Below, piece by piece: positions 21,112-29,352 of a stretch of DNA of 55,009 nucleotides. Source of the stretch: VGJW01 sp035286125 (lineage in GTDB: Bacteria; Cyanobacteriota; Sericytochromatia; S15B-MN24; VGJW01); contig JAYKIS010000051.1 in assembly GCA_035286125.1 (NCBI GenBank), positions 1-55,009 on the forward strand, read 5' to 3'. Below the pieces are notes generated by a model, which had not been told where the DNA came from, ran no database searches, and was given only the letters and a program-made list of their open reading frames with translations. Every line of letters begins with the position of its first letter. Position 1 is the stretch's first letter. The translations under genes were made by a program, and so were the position numbers.

Positions 21112-22938
21112 TCATGGTACCTCAACGGCAACCTCGGCGGCCCAGTGCCGGGCCACCTCGGCGGGCAGGACCTCACGCGCAAGCAGTTGCCGCACCCAGT
21201 CGTCGTCGGGCCCGGGCATGAAGGCCAGGCCACGGTAAAGCAGATTCAGGTGCCCCACGAACGCCTGTGCATCCTCCGTCGAGAAGGGCGCAAGGCCAGA
21301 GCGCCACTGCCGCTCGAGAGATGACCGGACCTCCTGGAAATCCCGGGTACCTGACAGCAAGGCATCGACCAGGCCTTCGGCCGCCGGCCCATCCGCCTCG
21401 ATCTGCCCGAGGATGTCGAAGAGCATCTGGTCCACCTGAGCCCGCGTGGCCGCGACCGGATCGCCACCCTCGCCCGACCCGCCCGCCGGGACCTGCGTGA
21501 CGAGGGCCTCGAGCAACTTGTCCGTCAGGACCAGTCCCGATGCCAGCATCTCGAGGGCCGCCTCGAGGGCCTTTCCAAGCCGCGCCGGATCGGCTCCGCC
21601 GTGGCGCTCGAGCACGGCCATCAGGCGTTCGAGCAGATCGACGAGCAAACGCTCGAGCACGGCCGGTCCATCTGCCGTCTTGCCACCGCCTGCAGCCTGG
21701 ATCCACTGGGCCAGTATCTGTGCAAGGGCCGGCGGCACCGACCCGAGAAAGTCCGCGAGCAACTGCTCGAGACGCTTGCGGACCTGCCCCTCACGCAAGC
21801 TGGAGAGGACTTCCTGCCTGCCCTGCTCCACCTGCCGGGCCTCGATGCGCCGGGCATTGAAGTAGGCACCCGCCATCAGTGCCGCGAAGAAGTCGTCTCC
21901 ATGGCGTGCCCGAAATAACGCCAGAGACTCCCTGAGTTCATCGGGTTCAGGAAGGAAGGCCAGGATGGCCGCCGGGTCCTTGCGCAGCAGGGGATGGTCA
22001 GCAAGGAAACGTTGCCAAGCCTCGGCCCACGCCTCGAGGAATCCGGGGGCTTCACCCCTCGCCCACGCCTCGGCCCAGAAGGCCTCTTCGGCACCAGCAG
22101 CAGGGTCCCGGCCGACCGCACGACGGAAAGAGGCACGCAGCGAGCGCGCGAGGAAAGCCTGGGAAGCCTTCGCGGCGTCATAGGCGGGTTCGACGGCGAG
22201 CGCACGGGCAAGCGCGAGATCCTCCGGAGAGAGGCCCCGAAGCACGGGTGCGCCCCCGGCGTCACGCGTCAGGCTGACGAGGTCGCCGCCAGCCAGTTGG
22301 ACGATTCGATCGGCCACGACATGCCTGAACAGCAAGTCCTGCTTGTCACGGGTGGACGCCGCAGCGAGGCGGCCACGGTAGGCCTCGAGTTCGCCGGCTT
22401 CAGGCACGCGACCGAAGACGGTCCGGAAGACATCCGCGACATCAGGGCGGGTCACCTCGAGCGGTTGGGTCCGCTGAGCAAGCGGCGCCGTGCCGGGTGC
22501 GGGGCGTGCGGAGGGTCGCGAGGTCAGCCCGAGCACATCGGTGCCCTTCAAGGCCCTGTCGACATCTTCCGTGGTGACGAAGCCCATCTCGACAAGGATT
22601 TCCCCGATGCGCGCCTTGGAGAGCGCCTGGCTCTCCAGGGCCGAGGCCAGCTGCTCCGACGTGATGCGCCCCTGGGCGAGCAGGCGCTCACCCAGACGCC
22701 GGCGCGCCGACACAGGAGCATCCGGGGTGCCACGCTGCTGAAGCGTCAACGCCTCCTCGAGGGTCTCGGCGTCGATAAGACCTTTCTGAAGCAGAAGGTC
22801 ACCCAAGCGAATGTTCAGATCGCGCTGTTCGCGCAGCGCAGCCTCGAGGTTGCCTGGGTCAAGCCGCCGCAAGCGCAGCAGCACCTCACCGAGCGGTGGC
22901 CGCCCGCTCGCAATCGGACCGTGGGCTTCGGTGGACAC
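21112..22938 (-). CDS. MSHEN-repeat protein with DUF4214-like segments
   Basis: A 608-residue soluble protein. Residues 15-130 contain helical repeats of the form LGxxLLxxGxIxxExLxxALxxQ (for example RLGERLLAQGRITSEQLASA and RIGEILVEMGFVTTEDVDRA), which match the MSHEN/PilB N-terminal module, in some proteins a cyclic-di-GMP binder. Two later segments, DVFRTVFGRVPEAGELEAY and SFRRAVGRDPAAGAEEAFW, resemble DUF4214 repeats (LYxxxLGRxPDxxG). Residues 330-608 are helical with no family I recognise. The GTG at 22938 has GGGGGGTG 6 bases upstream. No ATPase domain follows the MSHEN part, so it is probably a sensory or scaffold subunit of the envelope operon. Confidence 0.7.
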   Translation of the reverse strand: MSTEAHGPIASGRPPLGEVLLRLRRLDPGNLEAALREQRDLNIRLGDLLLQKGLIDAETLEEALTLQQRGTPDAPVSARRRLGERLLAQGRITSEQLASALESQALSKARIGEILVEMGFVTTEDVDRALKGTDVLGLTSRPSARPAPGTAPLAQRTQPLEVTRPDVADVFRTVFGRVPEAGELEAYRGRLAAASTRDKQDLLFRHVVADRIVQLAGGDLVSLTRDAGGAPVLRGLSPEDLALARALAVEPAYDAAKASQAFLARSLRASFRRAVGRDPAAGAEEAFWAEAWARGEAPGFLEAWAEAWQRFLADHPLLRKDPAAILAFLPEPDELRESLALFRARHGDDFFAALMAGAYFNARRIEARQVEQGRQEVLSSLREGQVRKRLEQLLADFLGSVPPALAQILAQWIQAAGGGKTADGPAVLERLLVDLLERLMAVLERHGGADPARLGKALEAALEMLASGLVLTDKLLEALVTQVPAGGSGEGGDPVAATRAQVDQMLFDILGQIEADGPAAEGLVDALLSGTRDFQEVRSSLERQWRSGLAPFSTEDAQAFVGHLNLLYRGLAFMPGPDDDWVRQLLAREVLPAEVARHWAAEVAVEVP

Positions 22939-22989
22939 GATGCACCCCCCATTCCACCTGTACCCACCACACGGGGGCAACGGCACGCG

Positions 22990-24525
22990 TCAGGGTGCGT
23001 CGGAGACCTCGATCTGTTCCTCATCTATCCGTAACCGGCCACGATGCGCGACGTACCGGAACTGCGGGTGCAGCAACTCGAGTCGGCGCTGGAATCGCCA
23101 GAGGCCGGGCGCCCGCTGGATGCGACGACCATCGATCAGGATTTGCAAGGCGCGTGGGTTGGCACGAAAGACCAGTCGGCCGAAGGGCCACGCACGGTCG
23201 CCGGCGACACCCAGCACCGGCAGGCGCGAGACATCGAGCGTCCGATCACGACCCTCGAAGGCCAGGGACATCAGGCCCTCCAGCAGCACCGTCCTGGGGG
23301 CGACCCGCAGCGGCGCACGCTGGGCAGGGTTCCACGACAGCCCCCCCCGCTGGGACTGCCCGGCAACAGGTGCCGGCAGTTCCAGGGCAATCGTGATGCC
23401 CGGCTGCATGTCGAATGCCGAGAGACGCTCCGCCCGGTCCATACCGGCTTGCCCCACAGGCTCCTCGACATACCGGCCGGAATCGGCCGGAACGCCCTGC
23501 ATGCCCTCTTCGAAGCCCAGGGATCGGGCCAGCACCGCCGCCACCGAACCCGACCGCAGCACGCGCTCGGCCCACTGATCCCCGGCCAGACGATCGAGCA
23601 GGGTGGCTTGTGCCAAGGCCGTGACGAGGAGGGTATCTCCCTCCGGCTCCTGGCTGCCCGCAAGGCGCGCGCAACGACTGCGCAACCAGGCGAGGTATTC
23701 GGTGCCGGATGCATGGCGCCACGGCAAGGCCCCGCCCCCCATCCGGTTCGAGCCGAGTGCGGCCGCAGCCTGCCGGGTCATCGGCCAATGCCTGATGAGC
23801 GCCCGCAAGGCCTCCCGGTGGTCCTCGGCCTGCGCTTCCCCGGCGGGCAGCGCGGCGTGGCGGGCCTTCCGGGCCACGAGAAAGCCAATGAGCGCCGCCT
23901 TCTGGGCAACGGGCTCGCGCGTGACGAGGGCCATTCCGAGGGCATCGAGTTCCCGGGCCAGCCCGCGGCTGGCGGGGACCGAGGCCGACGACCGACCGCG
24001 AAGTTCACGGGCCCAGGGTGCGCGGGCCAAAACGTGCCGATTCAGGCCGAGGACCAGCAGCGAGGATGGAGACGGTCCCGTAGGGAAAAAGGTGGGCAGC
24101 AAGTCATAAGGCGCCGAAACGAGGCGCTGACCGGCAAGATTCACCTCGAGGCTGCCCGAATCCAGATCGCCCGTCGGACCCGGTCGCCACTGGATCGCGC
24201 GTCCCGCAGACGGGAGCGGCCTGAAGCCGGGCAGGTCGACGGGCACGTGGAAGGCCAGCGCCATCCGGCCCGGATCCACCAGCAGCAGCGGTACCTTGTC
24301 AAAGGCAAAGCCCGCGAGGGGGCGGTTGGCGGGCCCGGCGAGGCGACTGGCCTCCGCAACCCAGGCCATCACGGCGCGGTCCCGCGTCCCGGGAGCCACA
24401 GGCGCAGCTGAAACTCCGGTCCCGGTCGCCAGAAGCAGCAGGGCCAGGGGCAAGGCACGAAGCACCTGAGCCCACGGTCGGTTCGCGCCTCGGGGGACTT
24501 GCCCCCCCGGAAGACTAGCTGTCAC
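22990..24525 (-). CDS. Exported protein of unknown function
   Basis: A 511-residue protein I do not recognise. A Sec signal peptide is clear: a basic start, a hydrophobic core RALPLALLLLATG, and a likely cleavage after VSA near residue 40. Residues 40-330 look globular and mixed alpha/beta. The last 120 residues are beta-rich with repeated strands (ITIALELPAP, LLEGLMSLAFEG, RLVFRANPRALQILIDG) as in a beta-sandwich. No HExxH, GxSxG or other catalytic motif is obvious. The GTG at 24525 overlaps the end of the upstream signal-peptide protein gene by 11 bases, so the two are coupled and probably work together in the periplasm. Confidence 0.65.
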   Translation of the reverse strand: MTASLPGGQVPRGANRPWAQVLRALPLALLLLATGTGVSAAPVAPGTRDRAVMAWVAEASRLAGPANRPLAGFAFDKVPLLLVDPGRMALAFHVPVDLPGFRPLPSAGRAIQWRPGPTGDLDSGSLEVNLAGQRLVSAPYDLLPTFFPTGPSPSSLLVLGLNRHVLARAPWARELRGRSSASVPASRGLARELDALGMALVTREPVAQKAALIGFLVARKARHAALPAGEAQAEDHREALRALIRHWPMTRQAAAALGSNRMGGGALPWRHASGTEYLAWLRSRCARLAGSQEPEGDTLLVTALAQATLLDRLAGDQWAERVLRSGSVAAVLARSLGFEEGMQGVPADSGRYVEEPVGQAGMDRAERLSAFDMQPGITIALELPAPVAGQSQRGGLSWNPAQRAPLRVAPRTVLLEGLMSLAFEGRDRTLDVSRLPVLGVAGDRAWPFGRLVFRANPRALQILIDGRRIQRAPGLWRFQRRLELLHPQFRYVAHRGRLRIDEEQIEVSDAP

Positions 24526-25093
24526 CGGGACGCCGGCCCGTGCCCGATGAGGACGGCGCATCCGCCATCGCACCCGGGAGGGCGGAACGGCCACGACCGG
24601 CAGGGGAAGCCAGCGGCCTCACCCGACGCTTCTCGCCCAAGGGGCGGCGGATCACCCTGATTTCGCTCGCCACGACCCGCTCGTCGATGCGCTCACGCCG
24701 TACGGCTTCATCGACGGGATTGGGGTCGACACGCCGCGTGACCCACCCGTAGACCGGCCGCACGGCCTGCTGATCGGGGTCCATCTCGACTCCTGTCTGC
24801 GCCCAGACCCGCTCTTCGACCGGTCGGTTGACCTGCCTGTGCTCGATCCACGAGATCAGGCGCGTCTGGATGGTGTCGACACGGACACGCTCCACGGACA
24901 CGCTCCGCTCGATCTCGGCAAGGACCCGACGACCACGCACGCGCTCTTCCCGGCGTTCGATGAACCGTTCAACCTGCTTGGACAAGGGCGTCTCCACCAC
25001 ACGGAAGGAGAGCGTTGCTTCTTCCTCGGCACGGACGGGTGCGCCGAACAGAAGCCAGATGAAGGCTACGAGGCAAACGGAGAGGTATCTCAA
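24515..25093 (-). CDS. Small exported Arg/Glu-rich protein of unknown function
   Basis: A 192-residue protein with a clean signal peptide (MRYLSVCLVAFIWLLFGAPVRA, cleavage near residue 22). The mature part is unusually rich in Arg, Glu and Val; residues 30-90 form charged helical or extended segments (KQVERFIERREERVRGRR, VSVERVRVDTIQTRLISW) in which residues alternate in a way that suggests beta strands or a coiled coil. The C-terminal 30 residues are disordered (Ala, Ser, Gly, Pro, Arg). The TTG at 25093 is chosen because it starts the signal peptide exactly; the ribosome site is weak. It is the first gene of the five-gene envelope operon. Confidence 0.6.
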   Translation of the reverse strand: MRYLSVCLVAFIWLLFGAPVRAEEEATLSFRVVETPLSKQVERFIERREERVRGRRVLAEIERSVSVERVRVDTIQTRLISWIEHRQVNRPVEERVWAQTGVEMDPDQQAVRPVYGWVTRRVDPNPVDEAVRRERIDERVVASEIRVIRRPLGEKRRVRPLASPAGRGRSALPGAMADAPSSSGTGRRPGDS

Positions 25094-25182
25094 GTCCCAG
25101 ACACTCGGAAACTCGCCAAGGGCTCTGCCGCCTCTGTACCCTGAATGCAAGACCTTGGCACACCGGATCGGGAGGCCCGACC

Positions 25183-25509
25183 ATGACGGAATTGACCCTG
25201 GGCAACCTGCAAGACCGCGTCGACGGCTGGGTACGGGCCCACGGTGGCTACTTCCCTCCCCTCGCGCAGGTCGCCCGCCTGACGGAGGAGCTGGGCGAGA
25301 TCGCGCGTGCCGCCAACGCCCGATGGGGGGGCAAGACCCCAAAGCCCGGGGAAGCTCCGGTGGACCTCGAGACCGAAATCGGAGACCTGCTTTTCGTGTT
25401 GGCGTGCCTTGCCAACCAGGCGGGCGTTCGCCTCGACACGGCTGCCGAAGAAGCGCTCGCCAGAACTGCGGGGCGTGACGCCGGCCGATTCAGCGACCTG
25501 GGCGGCTAA
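25183..25509 (+). CDS. MazG-like nucleotide pyrophosphohydrolase
   Basis: A 108-residue all-alpha NTP pyrophosphohydrolase. Mg-binding residues are E35, E36 and E39 in RLTEELGEIARA, then E65 and D68 in ETEIGDLLFVLACLANQ, matching the MazG EExxE...ExxD pattern. It is a single-domain form, as in the short MazG-like house-cleaning enzymes that hydrolyse (d)NTPs to monophosphates. The ATG at 25183 has GGGAGG 7 bases upstream. The 89-base gap to the divergent gene at 25093 should hold promoters for both, but no strong boxes stand out. Its stop overlaps the convergent HD gene by four bases. Confidence 0.88.
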   Translation: MTELTLGNLQDRVDGWVRAHGGYFPPLAQVARLTEELGEIARAANARWGGKTPKPGEAPVDLETEIGDLLFVLACLANQAGVRLDTAAEEALARTAGRDAGRFSDLGG

Positions 25510-26000
25510 CCCAGGTCGTCGGCCGCCGCCAGTATAAGGCGATCCCGTTCCGGGCCCCGGCCGACGAGGCGGTCAATCAGGGCTTCGTCGGCTCCTGCGG
25601 CCACCAGCAGGTCCAGTCCGGACTGCTCGTGATGCGCGTAGACATGGCGCGCCCAAGCCAGTGTCCCCACGGGCCCGGCCGGCTGTTCCGCCCGCGCCGG
25701 GGGCAACAGGACGCAGACGGTCCGCCAGAACAGGCCATAGCCCGCCGGCTTGCCGACATCATGAAGCAGCGCCGCACGAACCACGTCCCGTCCGCCGCCT
25801 GCAGCCTGGACCCGCCTCGCCACGCGAAGCGCGTGGCTCCGGTCGGGTCGCGCCATGCCGGCGAAGAGGGCACCGAGACGAACATCCAGGAGAGACGCCG
25901 CCCAGCGCACGTCCTCGTCCCGCAGGGGTGCCCACAGGTACCACAACCCTTGCCGGACCCTGAGAAGGGCGGCTATCAGGGCGTCACCTGCAACAGCCAC
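25506..26000 (-). CDS. HD-domain phosphohydrolase-like protein
   Basis: A 164-residue HD-superfamily protein. The metal-binding pattern is HALRVARRV (first His), ALLHDVGKP (HD pair) and a later HHEQSGLDLL. There is no GYP motif, so a cyclic-di-GMP phosphodiesterase is unlikely; this looks like the small HDIG group with unknown phospho-substrates. The ATG at 26000 lies 25 bases inside the end of the M50 protease gene and is the only good in-frame start. It is the third gene of a tRNA nucleotidyltransferase - M50 - HD operon. Confidence 0.75.
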   Translation of the reverse strand: MAVAGDALIAALLRVRQGLWYLWAPLRDEDVRWAASLLDVRLGALFAGMARPDRSHALRVARRVQAAGGGRDVVRAALLHDVGKPAGYGLFWRTVCVLLPPARAEQPAGPVGTLAWARHVYAHHEQSGLDLLVAAGADEALIDRLVGRGPERDRLILAAADDLG

Positions 26001-26614
26001 GCCAGGGCCGAACGCATGACGGCACCCAGCAGCGCCTGGCCCTGGGGCAGAAACACGAGCAGGACAAGCACCACGACGCCATACGGCACCAGTTGGTGCA
26101 TGGCCGGACGCAGGCGCTCCGGCAGCAAGCCCCGGACCATGCCGGCGCCGTCGAACGGCGGGATGGGCAGCAGATTGAAGACCGCAAGATTGACGTTCAG
26201 GAGAACGAGGGTCTTCAGGACCTCGCCGGTCGCCTCGGCCGTCCCCGGCGTGGGCATCTCGAGATGCTTCAGGCCCAGCAGGGCCACGAAGGCCAGCAGC
26301 AGGTTGCTGGCGGGCCCTGCTGCGGAAACGAGCGTGGAACCCCAGCGCCGCAACTGCCCCTCATCGACCGGCACGGGCCGGGCCCAGCCCACGGGCGCGA
26401 AGAGCAGCATCAAGGTCCCCAGGGGATCGAGGTGCGCAATCGGATTCAGCGTCAGGCGCCCCATGCGGGCTGCCGTATCGTCTCCCATCCGCCAGGCTGC
26501 CCACGCGTGCGCGGCCTCGTGGAGGGTGATCGAGACGATGAACAGCGGCAATTGCAGCGTCAGGCGCTCCAGCAGATCCTGGCCGCCGGAAGTGCCCGTC
26601 AGGAAGCCGAACAT
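25976..26614 (-). CDS. M50 (site-2 protease family) membrane metalloprotease
   Basis: A 212-residue polytopic intramembrane zinc protease of the short S2P group without a PDZ domain. HEAAH (32-36) sits in the first membrane helix, and NLLPIPPFDG near residue 145 supplies the third zinc ligand Asp. Four to six membrane helices are evident. Such proteins are widespread and their substrates are mostly unknown. The ATG at 26614 overlaps the stop of the tRNA nucleotidyltransferase gene (TAGATG), with GGGGGAG as ribosome site. Confidence 0.88.
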   Translation of the reverse strand: MFGFLTGTSGGQDLLERLTLQLPLFIVSITLHEAAHAWAAWRMGDDTAARMGRLTLNPIAHLDPLGTLMLLFAPVGWARPVPVDEGQLRRWGSTLVSAAGPASNLLLAFVALLGLKHLEMPTPGTAEATGEVLKTLVLLNVNLAVFNLLPIPPFDGAGMVRGLLPERLRPAMHQLVPYGVVVLVLLVFLPQGQALLGAVMRSALAWLLQVTP

Positions 26615-28813
26615 CTAGGCCGGCTCCCCCGCTTCGGAGAGCAGCGACAGCGCCAAGGCCTGCTGCTCGGGAGCCGAGACGGCCTTGCCGTCGATCAGGG
26701 CTGCACGCACGCGCCGCAGGATCTCGCCCGTCCGGGGGCCCGGCTGCAACCCTTGCAGGCGCAGCCAATCACCATCGATCGCAACCTCGAGGCGCCGGTG
26801 ACCCAGGTGTTCGTCGAGCAGCGGCAGCAGGTCGGCGGCCTCGGACAGGAGGGCAAGCAGCGCAAGGCCCAGCCGCTCGAGATCCGCAAGGTGCTGGTAG
26901 CGCTCGCTCGGGGAGCGGCGGGTCCAGCCCGGCTGCTCGCGCTCGAGGCGCGAATGCCGGGACAACGCACTGGTCAGCCGGTGCTGTTCGCTGCCCGGCA
27001 GGTGCAGGCGGGCCAGGGCGTCCGCGCGACCCGGTTCATCCAGTTGGGCGACAAGCCCCCCGAGGACGAGCAGAAACGTCGCCTCGGCGTGTTCCTCTCC
27101 CTGAGCGACCAGCCAACGGGTCACCGGCTCGAGGCGCTCCAGGAAACGCTCCGTAGGATGCCAGCCCGCCAGGGCTCCTGCCACGAGGCGCCACGCATCG
27201 AGGTCGGCCAGGGCCTCGACCCCGGCCGCGCCATGTCCGGCCCCGAGCAGCTTGCGCAACTCGTTCTTGAGGCGCTCGCCCCCGACACCGTCCAGGCGGC
27301 CGGATGACGTGGCATAGCGGGCAAAGCCCTCGGTCTCGGGATGGAACCGCAGGCCCGTGGCCAGGGCGAAGCGGACCCCTCGGACCAGCCGGGTCGGGTC
27401 CTCGATGAAGCTGAGGTTGTGCAACGTGCGCAGATGGCCCGACTCGAGGTCGTCCACCCCCCCGAAGAAGTCGACCACCTCCCCGAAGGCATCGCCGTCG
27501 AGGCGCAAGGCCAGCGCATTGACCGTGAAATCGCGGCGGCCCAGGTCATGCCGCAGGCCTGCGGCCTGGACCTCGGGCAGGGCACCGGGCTGCCTGTAGG
27601 TCTCGCGGCGGGCCATCGCCACGTCGATACGCCGCCCGTCGGGCAGCCGCAGCGTCGCGGTACCGAAGGCAGGATGCCGGATGACCTCGGCGCCCAGCCC
27701 TTCGCCGAGGCGGGCCACCAGGGCATCGACGGGCTGCTCCGTCATCAGGTCGAGATCGAAGCTCGGCCGCTCCAGCAACAGGTCGCGCACGGCGCCCCCG
27801 ACCAGATACAGCGCCTGTTCCCCAGCAAGGGTACGAATCTGCTCGAGCAGCGCCAGCTCGGCAGCAGGCCAGAGGCGACGCATACGATCCGCCAGGCTCG
27901 CCGGCCTGAGGGAAGGCGGCAGTCGATGGGCATAGAGCAGTCCGACGACGTCCGAGCGTGACACGATGCCGACGACCCGGCCCTCGGCGACAATCACCGC
28001 CTTGCCTGGTCCGGGGCCCAGCACGACGGGCAGCAGCGTCTCGGCCCCGCTCGAGGGCGTGAGCAGCGCCGGACAGGGGGACATCACCTCGCGAATCGGG
28101 CGCTCGGTCAGTCCGTGTCGCACCGCGCGCGCGACGTCGGGCCGAAGCACGAGGCCCATCGGGGCCCCCGCAGCATCGACCACGACGAGGCTGCCGTGCG
28201 GATGCTCCGTCAGGACGTCCCACGCCGAGGCCACGCTGGCCGAGACCTCGATCATGCGGACAGGGTGGCTCATCAGGGAACCGACCGTGACCGCCGAGTC
28301 GAGTGGTGCCCTCAGGACCGCCTCGGGCCCGAGGTGGCTCCACCGGGAGGCCAGTTCCCGGTCGGCACCGGCCTCGAGCAGGCGGGCCATCGCCTCGATT
28401 TCGACGGTGCCGGGGAAACCCTGGCATCCATCCATGACCGCCAGGTACAACAGGGTGGCTTCCATCGGCGACAGGGCAATGCCCCGTTCGCGCAGGCGGG
28501 GCAACAAGCCGGCTGTCAGCGACAGGGTGCCCGCAGGCAAGGTCACGGTGCGGGTCTCGGCACGCTGCGACAGGCTCGCGGGCATTTCGGGGACAAGGCC
28601 CTCGGGATGCCAGACGACGAGGTTCCCGCCCTCGGGCAGGACGCCGTCGACGAGGCCCAGCATGTCCGCGTGCATCCGCACGAGGGGCTCGAGCGCCGGG
28701 GGCATGTCGTCCGGCGGGACGAGGACGGCCTCGGGCACGAGGCGCCGGATCACGAGGGCAGCCCCGAGTCCGTCGGGGGAGGCGGGGGCGATCAGGATGG
28801 CCTGGGTCGTCAT
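26615..28813 (-). CDS. cca: tRNA nucleotidyltransferase with degenerate DHH domain and CBS pair
   Basis: A 732-residue three-part protein. Residues 1-170 correspond to a DHH-phosphoesterase domain that has lost the DHH motif; only the MDGCQGFPG and ARLLEAGAD region is recognisable. Residues 177-300 are a CBS pair (SLMSHPV to IVSRSDVVGLL). From about 333 comes the class II polymerase head with LYLVGGAVRDLLLERPSFDLDLM, holding the GG and D-x-D metal motif, then RRDFTVNALALRLDG and EDPTRLVRGVRFA, and a helical tail. This layout is known from split CC- or A-adding enzymes of deep-branching bacteria, so it may add only A or all of CCA. The ATG at 28813 follows CGGAG. A second CCA/CC-adding gene elsewhere would decide. 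Confidence 0.82.
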   Translation of the reverse strand: MTTQAILIAPASPDGLGAALVIRRLVPEAVLVPPDDMPPALEPLVRMHADMLGLVDGVLPEGGNLVVWHPEGLVPEMPASLSQRAETRTVTLPAGTLSLTAGLLPRLRERGIALSPMEATLLYLAVMDGCQGFPGTVEIEAMARLLEAGADRELASRWSHLGPEAVLRAPLDSAVTVGSLMSHPVRMIEVSASVASAWDVLTEHPHGSLVVVDAAGAPMGLVLRPDVARAVRHGLTERPIREVMSPCPALLTPSSGAETLLPVVLGPGPGKAVIVAEGRVVGIVSRSDVVGLLYAHRLPPSLRPASLADRMRRLWPAAELALLEQIRTLAGEQALYLVGGAVRDLLLERPSFDLDLMTEQPVDALVARLGEGLGAEVIRHPAFGTATLRLPDGRRIDVAMARRETYRQPGALPEVQAAGLRHDLGRRDFTVNALALRLDGDAFGEVVDFFGGVDDLESGHLRTLHNLSFIEDPTRLVRGVRFALATGLRFHPETEGFARYATSSGRLDGVGGERLKNELRKLLGAGHGAAGVEALADLDAWRLVAGALAGWHPTERFLERLEPVTRWLVAQGEEHAEATFLLVLGGLVAQLDEPGRADALARLHLPGSEQHRLTSALSRHSRLEREQPGWTRRSPSERYQHLADLERLGLALLALLSEAADLLPLLDEHLGHRRLEVAIDGDWLRLQGLQPGPRTGEILRRVRAALIDGKAVSAPEQQALALSLLSEAGEPA

Positions 28814-28977
28814 GGGCGGGCTCCGGTCATTCGTGTCGTCATCGTACCTCCGGCAGGCTCCACGAAGCATCGCCGTCATGGCATGCTTGGGTCGTGGCCG
28901 GTATCCGGCGGACGATGATCGAGGCAGGCCGGCGTGGCCTGTTCCGCTTCCATAGTCCACCCTGCATTGAGGTCTTC

Positions 28978-29331
28978 ATGTCCATGGTCAATTCCGTCGT
29001 TCTTGTCGGACGCGCCGGTGCCGATCCGGAGGTCCGCGTCTTCGAACCTTCCGGCGACACCATCGTCAAGTTCAACCTGGCGGTCAACCGTCCCGTTCGC
29101 CGTCAGGAGGGGGTCGACTCCACCGACTGGTTCCGCATCGAGTTGCGCGGCCGCCAGACCGATGCAGCCGCCAAGTACATCCGCAAAGGCGGCCTCGTCG
29201 GCATCCAGGGTCGCCTCGAGCTCGACAAGTACAAGGATCGCGAGGGCCAGATGCGCGAGATCTTCGTCATCCGGGCAAACAATTTCCAGTTGCTTGGCAG
29301 TCGCAACGACAGGCAGGACGGGCTGTCCTGA
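28978..29331 (+). CDS. ssb: Single-stranded DNA-binding protein
   Basis: A 117-residue OB-fold SSB. It opens with MVNSVVLVGRAGADPEVR, followed by FNLAVNRP, STDWFRIELRGRQ and IQGRLELDKYKDREGQ. The Trp and the Gly/Arg positions of the single-strand binding surface are present. It lacks the long Gly/Pro-rich tail and the acidic DDDIPF tip of proteobacterial SSBs, ending soon after the OB fold, like short cyanobacterial SSBs. The ATG at 28978 has GAGGTC just upstream. A second SSB elsewhere in the genome is likely to serve replication if the acidic tip is required. Confidence 0.85.
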   Translation: MSMVNSVVLVGRAGADPEVRVFEPSGDTIVKFNLAVNRPVRRQEGVDSTDWFRIELRGRQTDAAAKYIRKGGLVGIQGRLELDKYKDREGQMREIFVIRANNFQLLGSRNDRQDGLS

Positions 29332-29352
29332 TCCCGGGGGACGTTCCGGACC

